Assembly: GCA_946478975.1 (NCBI GenBank)
Contig: CAMLEO010000211.1
Location: 1-12,535, forward strand
Direction: 5' to 3'
DNA length: 12,535 bases
DNA from: an uncultured Steroidobacter sp.
GTDB taxonomy: Bacteria; Pseudomonadota; Gammaproteobacteria; Steroidobacterales; Steroidobacteraceae
Position numbers and translations under genes: made by a program. Below, in pieces: positions 6,273-12,535 of the stretch (position 1 is its first letter; each line of letters begins with the position of its first letter). The notes beneath the pieces are model-generated. The model did not search any database, was not told where the DNA came from, and saw only the letters and a program-made list of their open reading frames with translations.

Positions 6273-9200
6273 ATGGCCGAGGTTTCATCGCAAACACTGC
6301 ACATCGTTGCGCGCGAGCTCGCCAGCGAACTGAACGAAGCGCGCGCTTCGTTGGAAGCGTTTGGCGAGCAGCAAGACAATCTCGCGCTGCTGCGTAAGTG
6401 CAATGAGCATCTGCATTCCGTGCACGGCGCGCTGCGCGTGGCCGAAGTGTACGGCGCTGCCTTGCTCGCCGAGGAAATGGGCCAGGTTGCGAATTACCTG
6501 ATCGCCAATTTTGCCGAGAAGCGGCACCTCGCCGAAGGCCTCGACGCGCTGATGCGCGCGATGGTTCAGCTGCCGACTTATCTGGAACGCGTGATGAGCG
6601 GCGGGCGCGACATGGCGCTCGTGCTGCTGCCTTTGCTGAACGACCTGCGTGCCGTGCGCGGCCATGCGCTGCTCTCCGAAGGCACGCTGCTGCTGTTGAA
6701 TCTGAGCTCGGACCAGCAAGCGAATCCCACGGCGGGCGCCGGCGACGGCGCACTCACGGTGGCGCAGTGGGCGCGCAAGCTGCGCACTCGCTTTCAGCTG
6801 GGGCTGCTGGGCTGGATCAAGGGCGAGCGCATCGACCAGAACTTAGAAATCCTGTCGCGCACCGCCGAGAAGCTCGAGCATGTCGCGACCACGCAGGCTG
6901 TGTTCCAGCTGTGGTGGGTCGTCGGCTCGGTGCTGGAAGCGTTGCGGGAAGGCGGCCTGGAAGGCAGCGCCTCCATCAAACGTTTGCTCGGCCAGGCCGA
7001 CCGCGAAATGAAACGTTTGTATGAGCTGGGCGAGGCGCGCTACGCCGATTCGCCGCCGCTCGAACTGCTGAACAACCTGCTGTACTACGTTGCCCGCGCC
7101 CGTACCAACGGCCCGCGCGTGGCGGCTGTGCGCGCTTCCTTCCGCTTGTCCGAATTGCTGCCGGTCGACGATGGCGTCGAGCAGGCCCGCGAAAGTTTGT
7201 CTGCGCCGTCGGTCAAGCTGATGAAGACCGTGGCCGCGGCGATCAAGGAGGACTTGAGCCGCGTGAAAGACGCGCTCGATATCTTCGTGCGCCAGGGCGG
7301 CACGCAAGTCGATGAGCTCGCGCCGCAGCTGGATCTGCTGAAGAAGATCGCCGATACGCTCGGCGTGCTCGGCCTCGGCGAGCTGCGCGACAAAGTGCAG
7401 ACCGAAACCGCGGACCTGCAGGCCATCGTCGCGCAGAAGTCGAAGGCGAGCGAAGGCACGCTGCTGCGCATGGCCGCGACGCTCATCAAAGTTGAAGACA
7501 GCCTCGACGAACAACTCGTCGGCATGATCGTGCCGACCTCCGATGCGAACGCCGCGCCGGCCAAGCCCGCGGGTCCGGACGATATCGAGTTCCGCCTGGT
7601 CACCGAAGCGGTGCTGCGCGAATGTATCGTCAACATGGCGCGCATCAAGGAAGCGATCGCGCACTCGGTCGAGAAGCCGCGCGAAGCGCAAGCCATCGAT
7701 CAGATTCCTCAGCTCATGCGCGGCATCACTGCCGGCCTGCTGATGCTCGGCAAGACGCGCGTCGTCGAGATCATGGAAGGCATCGACAAGGCGCTGCAGA
7801 ACTTCGTGCGCAGCGACGGCCTGACGTTGCCGCAGGAAGCGGTCGATCGTCTCGCCGATGCGATCGTCGCCGTCGAGTACTACATGGAAACCATCCAGGC
7901 CGGCCGCGCCGATCCCTGGTACATGCTCGACAACGCCGAGACCTGCCTGCGATTCCTCGCCGAAGCGCAGCCGATTCCGCGCGTCGACGCTTATGGCGCC
8001 ACGCCCGATCACGCTCGCACCGTCGTCATCGAGCCGCACGCGCCGACCGTTGCGCTCGGCACGGAACACGAGCCGACCGCGGTGCTCGATCCTGTTACTC
8101 AAGAAGTGCGCCGGCCGACGAAGCAGGCCGCGCCTCAGCCGGCTGCTCCGGAGCCGCCGCCGATTCCGCCCGCGCTCACCAAGCCGGTGGATCGCGAAGT
8201 CGATCCGGAATTCGTCGAGCTGTTCATCGAAGAAGCGAAGGACGAGATCGCCAAGCTCAACCAGTTCTTCCCGCTGTGGGATGCGAACCCGCAGGATGCC
8301 GAAGCGCTGGTCAACGTGCGCCGTTCGTTCCATACGCTGAAGGGCAGCGGTCGCATGGTCGGCGCGCAGCTGATCGGCGATTTCGCGTGGTCGGTCGAGA
8401 ACATGCTGAATCGAGTGATCAACAAGACACTCGATCGCACGCCCGACATGATGGCGTTGATGCGTTCGGCGGTGGCCGCCGTGCCGGAATTAGTCGAGCA
8501 GCTTGAAACCGGTCGTGCCCCTCAATCCGATATAGCTAAGGTCATCAACACGGCGAACAGCCTCGCAGGCGTGCGTCCGGGCTCCTCTACGCCCGCTCCG
8601 CAAGCGACGGCGGCGGTGCGCCGTGCGCCTGAACCGCCGACGCTCGCGCCGGTGGCGGCGCGACCGCAAGTCGCGGCGGCTCCTGCTCCGGAAAAAAAAA
8701 CAGCTCCGGCAGTAGCCCCGTCACGCGCGTCGTCCGAGCCCCCGATGGATCCGGGGCTGCACGAAATCTACGCCAAAGAGACCGCGGGCCATCTCGCGGC
8801 AATCCGTAAATTCATTGGCGCGTGCGCGCTCGCGAACGCGCCGTATCCCGTCACTGAAGATCTGCACCGTTCGTGTCACACGCTGAGTGGCACGGCGAAG
8901 ACGGCTGGCGCGCGCCAGGGCATCAAGATCGCCGAGCCGCTGAATCGGTACATTCGCAAGCTCTATGACAATTCCGTGGGCTTGCCGGATGCCGGGCTCA
9001 CCGCGTTGAAAGATTCGGTGACTGCGATCCAGCAGGTCGTCGATAACATCAACGAGAACACCGGGTTCTTCCTCGACCACGGCCGGATCGTGAATCGGCT
9101 GGTCGACCTCGAACACGGTTTGGATCTGGAGATCTCGCGGCTCGCCGAGCGGCTGTCCTCGACGAACATCACTGCGAGCGAAGCGTCGGGTGAATACAGC

Positions 9201-12200
9201 GTGCCGTCGGCGACGACGATCGTGCACGAACATCTGCGCGTGTCGACGCCCAAGCCGGTGCTGTCGAGCGTGCCTGCGGCGCCGATTGAAGTGCCCGTGC
9301 TCCACGCGGAAGAGCCGCGTGCGCAGGCTCAGCCTGCTCATGAGCCTGTGGTCGAGCTTTCTCCGATCGCTCCCGACATGCTGGCGACGGGTATCCTGGT
9401 CGCCGAGCCGCATTCGTTTGAATCGACCATCGATGTTTCCGATGCGCTCGCTGCGCAGAGTGCCGAGGCGCATGCCGACGCAGTCGAGATCACTGTTGAT
9501 CCGGCGGCGCTGCATGAGCATGCGGCGCTCGACGCGTCGTCTGGTGACATCGCCGCTGCGGCTGATGCAGCTGTTGTCACGGCTGCTCCTGCTGGAGTCA
9601 CCGTTGATTCGGCGACCGCGCCGGAGTCGGGTCATCCCGAGGCTGTCCCTGAAGAGATCACGCTCCATTCGATTTCTGCTTCTCAGAAGATCCAGATTGG
9701 CACCGCCGCTCCGGAGCTCGCCTCTGCGGATTCGTCGCAAGGCATCGACCTGGCGGCTGCGTTTGAAGAAGTCACGATCGATTCGACTTCGCAAGAGATC
9801 AGCCTGGACACTGCCGCCCTCGAGGAACTCTCTCGCGGCGCCGCGCCCGCGCTGAGCCTCGACTCGGCCGTTCCGCTCGCTACTGCGGCTGTCACCACTG
9901 GCGCTCTCGCCCTTGATGCAGCCTCGCTCGATTCGCCCGCAGTTTCCGCGCCTGAAACGTTCGCGTCTTCGGCCGCTGCAGAAGCCGCACCGGAGCTCGC
10001 TGCGCCCGAAGCCGCTCCCGAAGAAATCGTGCTCGACTCCGCCGCGGCCGAAGAGGTGGTGCTCGAATCCGTGCCTCTCGAAGCGGCCACGATGGAAGGC
10101 GTGGTGGCCGAAGAGGGCGCGCCGGAGTTGGAGGCGGAAGAGATCACGTTGGGCTCGGGCGACGAGAGCAACTCGGATCCGGACGCGCCGATCGAGATCA
10201 CCATCGATCCAGTCGTGCTCCCCGAGGAAATCACGCTCGATGCGTCGGCGGCGCCGGAAGAGATCACGCTCAGCTCCACCGGCGCGCACGAGGAAATCTC
10301 GCTGAGTTCCGCGGCGGACGCAGACGCGGCGGACTCCACGTCGGCGACGCAAGAAATCCAGCTGGATCAAGAAATCCAGCTGACGTCAGACATCCAACTG
10401 CCTCCCGCGCTCGCCGCGGAGGAAATCACGTTGGACTCCGCAGCCGCCTCCGCGGAAGTGATCACGCTGGACTCCTCCGCAGTCCCGGCGGAAATCACCC
10501 TGAACCCCGCGCAGCCGGCGGAAATCTCTCTCGGCATGGTCTCGCAGGCGATGCCTGTAGACACCGCCGCAGCGAGCGACGAATTCAAGCTCTACACGGA
10601 CGCTCTGCTCGACCAGATGGCGTCCGCCCCCGCGGGCGAAGAAGTCACACTCGACTCAACATCCGCCGCGGAAGAAGAGATCACGCTGAGCTCGACCGGC
10701 GCTCACGAAGAAGTCACGGTCGACCCCACGGCAGCGACGCAGGAAATCCAGCTGCCCGTGATCGCCGTGGAAGAAACATCACTCGACCCGGGCTTCACGC
10801 AGGAAGTCGCAGTGATCGCGCTCGGCGACGTCAACCTCGGCGACGAAATCACGCTCGAATCGCCGGAGGAAACGAAACAGACCGACGCCGGCGAAGTCGT
10901 CGAGCTGGAAGCCACCGACGCCTCCATGCTCGAAACGCTCTCGTGGAGCTACAAAAACTTCCCACAGGATGGCGACGCAGCTGCCAGCGCCGCCGTAACA
11001 AACGAGCTGCAAGCATCCGCAGCCGCAAGCGTCGCTGTAACAAACGATCTGCAGACAGCCGCCGCCGAAGCCGCGGAAGAAATCGAGCTGACCAGCAGCG
11101 ACGATCTCACGCAGGAATCGGTCGTGCTCGAAGCCGCGGACGGGATCGGCGGCGATCTCACCGCAGAGACGAGCATCGTCAGCGAGCTCAGCGAAGACGA
11201 AGCTGCCTTTGGCAGCCGCTCGCTGTTGCAAATGAACGAGCCGCTGCCGGCCGAAGCGAGCGACATCGTCGTCGAGACCGCCGCCTGGGCCGCGGAGTTC
11301 GAGCCGCCGGTGCTGCCGGTAGAAACATCGCACGCGGTGAACCGCGACGATGCGGAAACGACTCGCGTGCCGTTCCTGCGCCCCGATGCGCCGCCGCCGC
11401 CCGTCGAGGAAGTTGCGCCGAGCGAGACGCCAGTTTCGACTAGCGTCATTGAGGCCACGCCAGTCGCGGCGCAAGCTGCGCCCGTGACAGCAGCAGCCGA
11501 GCCCGTGGAAGAGGAAGAAGAGTACGACGACGGCGATTTCGACGCGGACGTCGCGGCGATCTTCACCGAAGAAGCCACCGAGCTGCTGGACGTCGCCGAT
11601 CACTCGCTGTCTTCGTGGATACGCGATCGCGCCAACAGCGCGCTCGTGTTCGAGCTGAAGCGCGCCGTGCACACGCTGAAAGGCGGTGCGCGCATGGCCG
11701 GCATCCGCTCCATGGGCGATCTCAGCCACGAGCTGGAAACATTGATGGGTCTGGTCGAAACCGGCCAGGTCCCAGCGCAAGAGAACGTGTTCGCAGCGTT
11801 GCAGGCGAGCCTCGACGAGTTGCATCGCATGCGCGACATCGTCGCGGGCGGCGATCGCGCCAAGCCTGCGCGTCAGCTGATGCGTCGAATTCGTGCGCTG
11901 GCCGCGGGTGAGCCCGAGCCTGTTGCGGCTCCGCCTGTCGCCGCAGCTGTCGCGACGATTGCAGCCGCGCCGGTCGCTCCGGAGATCGTTGCTCCCGCCG
12001 CGTTCGCGCCGACTCTGCCGACTGCCGAGCCGGTGTTCGATGCACCCGCCGAAGAGATCGTCGAGATCGAGGCCTACTCGCCCGACGACAAGCACATCGG
12101 CTCCGAAACCGACATCGTGCCGACGCTCACCGACGCCGAAGTGCAGTCTGCACTGGAGCCGGAAGTCGAAGCCGTCAGCGATGTTGAAGTTGAATTCGGC

Positions 12201-12535
12201 GCCGATGAGTTGGGCGCGGTTGCGCCTCGCGAATCGGTTCGTGTCGATGAGCTGCCGCCGCCCTCGGCGCATGCAGCTAATGCAGCCACTGGCATTCACG
12301 CCGCGCTGGATGTATCGAGATTCGCGCCCGAGCTGCCGCCCGATAGGGAAGAAACAACCGCCGCTGCTCCCGCCGAGCCGCAGGCCCCGACGTTGCCTGG
12401 CCGTGAGCGCCAGACGCAACAACAGGAGCCTCGCGAGTTCGCGCGTGTCGACGCCGACCTGCTCGACAACCTGCTCAACAGCGCCGGCGAAGTCAGCATC
12501 TTCCGCTCGCGCATGGAACAGCAGGTCAGCTCCAT
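6273..12535 (+). CDS. chpA: Giant chemotaxis hybrid histidine kinase ChpA/PilL (C-terminus cut by window edge)
   Basis: The frame runs open from ATG 6273 (12 bases after pilJ, AGGA just upstream) for 2087 codons to the window end. The N-terminal part has HPt-like helical bundles. The first carries His48 in L-H-S-V-H-G-A-L-R; two more, about 313-378 and 437-512, have Lys or Arg where the histidine should be. Consensus HPt1 is at about 643-722 (His687, S-F-H-T-L-K-G-S-G-R-M-V-G-A). HPt2 is at about 826-905 (His869, S-C-H-T-L-S-G-T-A-K-T-A-G-A). HPt3 is at about 1756-1830 (His1800, A-V-H-T-L-K-G-G-A-R-M-A-G). Long acidic or Ala/Pro linkers separate them. From about 2059, VDADLLDNLLNSAGEVSIFR begins the CheA dimerisation/kinase core. 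The ATPase, CheW-like and receiver domains expected for this family must lie beyond the window. The kinase phosphorylates PilG and PilH after PilJ input. Fewer consensus HPt modules are seen than the six reported for P. aeruginosa ChpA. Confidence 0.95.
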   Translation, partial: MAEVSSQTLHIVARELASELNEARASLEAFGEQQDNLALLRKCNEHLHSVHGALRVAEVYGAALLAEEMGQVANYLIANFAEKRHLAEGLDALMRAMVQLPTYLERVMSGGRDMALVLLPLLNDLRAVRGHALLSEGTLLLLNLSSDQQANPTAGAGDGALTVAQWARKLRTRFQLGLLGWIKGERIDQNLEILSRTAEKLEHVATTQAVFQLWWVVGSVLEALREGGLEGSASIKRLLGQADREMKRLYELGEARYADSPPLELLNNLLYYVARARTNGPRVAAVRASFRLSELLPVDDGVEQARESLSAPSVKLMKTVAAAIKEDLSRVKDALDIFVRQGGTQVDELAPQLDLLKKIADTLGVLGLGELRDKVQTETADLQAIVAQKSKASEGTLLRMAATLIKVEDSLDEQLVGMIVPTSDANAAPAKPAGPDDIEFRLVTEAVLRECIVNMARIKEAIAHSVEKPREAQAIDQIPQLMRGITAGLLMLGKTRVVEIMEGIDKALQNFVRSDGLTLPQEAVDRLADAIVAVEYYMETIQAGRADPWYMLDNAETCLRFLAEAQPIPRVDAYGATPDHARTVVIEPHAPTVALGTEHEPTAVLDPVTQEVRRPTKQAAPQPAAPEPPPIPPALTKPVDREVDPEFVELFIEEAKDEIAKLNQFFPLWDANPQDAEALVNVRRSFHTLKGSGRMVGAQLIGDFAWSVENMLNRVINKTLDRTPDMMALMRSAVAAVPELVEQLETGRAPQSDIAKVINTANSLAGVRPGSSTPAPQATAAVRRAPEPPTLAPVAARPQVAAAPAPEKKTAPAVAPSRASSEPPMDPGLHEIYAKETAGHLAAIRKFIGACALANAPYPVTEDLHRSCHTLSGTAKTAGARQGIKIAEPLNRYIRKLYDNSVGLPDAGLTALKDSVTAIQQVVDNINENTGFFLDHGRIVNRLVDLEHGLDLEISRLAERLSSTNITASEASGEYSVPSATTIVHEHLRVSTPKPVLSSVPAAPIEVPVLHAEEPRAQAQPAHEPVVELSPIAPDMLATGILVAEPHSFESTIDVSDALAAQSAEAHADAVEITVDPAALHEHAALDASSGDIAAAADAAVVTAAPAGVTVDSATAPESGHPEAVPEEITLHSISASQKIQIGTAAPELASADSSQGIDLAAAFEEVTIDSTSQEISLDTAALEELSRGAAPALSLDSAVPLATAAVTTGALALDAASLDSPAVSAPETFASSAAAEAAPELAAPEAAPEEIVLDSAAAEEVVLESVPLEAATMEGVVAEEGAPELEAEEITLGSGDESNSDPDAPIEITIDPVVLPEEITLDASAAPEEITLSSTGAHEEISLSSAADADAADSTSATQEIQLDQEIQLTSDIQLPPALAAEEITLDSAAASAEVITLDSSAVPAEITLNPAQPAEISLGMVSQAMPVDTAAASDEFKLYTDALLDQMASAPAGEEVTLDSTSAAEEEITLSSTGAHEEVTVDPTAATQEIQLPVIAVEETSLDPGFTQEVAVIALGDVNLGDEITLESPEETKQTDAGEVVELEATDASMLETLSWSYKNFPQDGDAAASAAVTNELQASAAASVAVTNDLQTAAAEAAEEIELTSSDDLTQESVVLEAADGIGGDLTAETSIVSELSEDEAAFGSRSLLQMNEPLPAEASDIVVETAAWAAEFEPPVLPVETSHAVNRDDAETTRVPFLRPDAPPPPVEEVAPSETPVSTSVIEATPVAAQAAPVTAAAEPVEEEEEYDDGDFDADVAAIFTEEATELLDVADHSLSSWIRDRANSALVFELKRAVHTLKGGARMAGIRSMGDLSHELETLMGLVETGQVPAQENVFAALQASLDELHRMRDIVAGGDRAKPARQLMRRIRALAAGEPEPVAAPPVAAAVATIAAAPVAPEIVAPAAFAPTLPTAEPVFDAPAEEIVEIEAYSPDDKHIGSETDIVPTLTDAEVQSALEPEVEAVSDVEVEFGADELGAVAPRESVRVDELPPPSAHAANAATGIHAALDVSRFAPELPPDREETTAAAPAEPQAPTLPGRERQTQQQEPREFARVDADLLDNLLNSAGEVSIFRSRMEQQVSS
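8692..8700 (+). repeat. A9 homopolymer tract inside chpA
   Basis: Nine consecutive A residues occur in the coding sequence for E-K-K-T, in the Pro/Ala linker between HPt1 and HPt2. No comparable A run was noticed elsewhere in this GC-rich coding region. The reading frame is intact as given. Confidence 0.95.
10257..10364 (+). repeat. Duplicated linker block, copy 1
   Basis: This 36-codon block runs from E-E-I-T-L-S-S-T-G-A-H-E-E to T-S-A-T-Q-E-I-Q-L. Its first 13 codons match copy 2 (10674-10754) at every amino acid and at 35 of 39 bases; all four differences are synonymous third positions. Confidence 0.85.
10674..10754 (+). repeat. Duplicated linker block, copy 2
   Basis: This 27-codon block also runs from E-E-I-T-L-S-S-T-G-A-H-E-E to T-A-A-T-Q-E-I-Q-L. 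It is nine codons shorter than copy 1 because the middle differs in length. The two starts lie 417 bases (139 codons) apart. Confidence 0.85.
10992..11075 (+). repeat. Two-unit 42-base tandem repeat in chpA
   Basis: Units at 10992-11033 and 11034-11075 encode A-V-T-N-E-L-Q-A and A-V-T-N-D-L-Q-T, each followed by Ala-rich residues. Both contain GTAACAAACGA followed by CTGCA after one or two bases. The period is exactly 14 codons, so the frame is kept. Confidence 0.75.

Larger units (their letters stand above)
9651..11093 (+). repeat. EEITLDS-type motif array in the ChpA linker
   Basis: Residues about 1127-1606 of ChpA contain roughly two dozen copies of a 7-residue motif approximating [EQA]-E-[IV]-[TSQ]-[LI]-[DS]-[ST]. 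Examples are E-E-I-T-L-D-S, E-E-I-T-L-S-S, E-E-V-T-L-D-S, A-E-I-S-L-G-M and Q-E-I-Q-L-D-Q. Spacing is irregular (about 6 to 60 residues) and filled with Ala, Ser, Pro, Asp and Glu. The array lies between HPt2 (about 826-905) and HPt3 (about 1756-1830). It is strongly acidic, with almost no Lys or Arg. The alternation of acidic and beta-branched or aliphatic residues suggests short extended segments rather than a coiled coil. I do not recognise it as a named domain. Confidence 0.85.

Noticed and set aside
9651..11093. Mobile element or CRISPR-like origin for the repeats in chpA
   Set aside because: Spacing is irregular, repeats are in frame and degenerate at synonymous positions, and there are no terminal inverted repeats or transposase. 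They are protein-coding repeats.
6843..12422. Three long antisense open frames opposite chpA (6843-8333, 8721-10370, 10779-12422)
   Set aside because: Their Arg/Gly/His- or Arg/Asp-rich composition mirrors chpA codons read backwards. The repetitive look of the second and third only reflects the chpA linker repeats. No ribosome sites or known motifs support them.

Overview
The window is a GC-rich bacterial segment carrying the front of a Pil-Chp type IV pilus chemosensory cluster, read rightward (pilG, pilH, pilI, pilJ, chpA). A leftward gene set (gshB, tonB-family gene, yqgE) diverges from it. This order matches, from general knowledge, the gshB/pilG neighbourhood of Pseudomonas and related Gammaproteobacteria. 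The organism is therefore most likely a gammaproteobacterium with twitching motility. Protein details and the missing pilK would fit a Xanthomonadales/Nevskiales/Steroidobacter-like lineage, but that placement is inference.

Left part (1-2448, minus strand): gshB (glutathione synthetase) is followed by a TonB-like energy transducer whose start overlaps the gshB stop (ATGA). A short gap then leads to yqgE, whose 3' end lies outside the window. A 118-base divergent spacer (2449-2566) separates gshB from pilG. It holds the upstream signals for both directions and a short hairpin in the pilG leader.

Right part (2567-12535, plus strand): pilG and pilH are single-domain CheY-like receivers, pilI is a CheW-type adaptor and pilJ is the membrane chemoreceptor. 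chpA is the giant hybrid histidine kinase and is cut by the window end after 2087 codons, just as its kinase core begins. Surface or pilus signals sensed by PilJ would pass via PilI to the ChpA kinase and its HPt domains, then to PilG and PilH, which in P. aeruginosa set pilus extension/retraction and cAMP signalling.

The least ordinary part is inside chpA. Between its second and third consensus HPt domains lies an acidic linker of roughly 800 residues. About 480 residues of it carry some two dozen copies of a short motif close to E-E-I-T-L-D-S. The linker includes a duplicated larger block whose best-conserved 13 codons differ only at synonymous sites. Other points worth a look are an A9 tract between HPt1 and HPt2, an HPt2 lacking the usual lysine after the histidine, and a tandem duplication of the pilH ribosome-binding/start unit. 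No RNA genes, insertion sequences, CRISPR arrays, att sites or convincing terminators were seen, and no gene-free stretch exceeds 300 bases.
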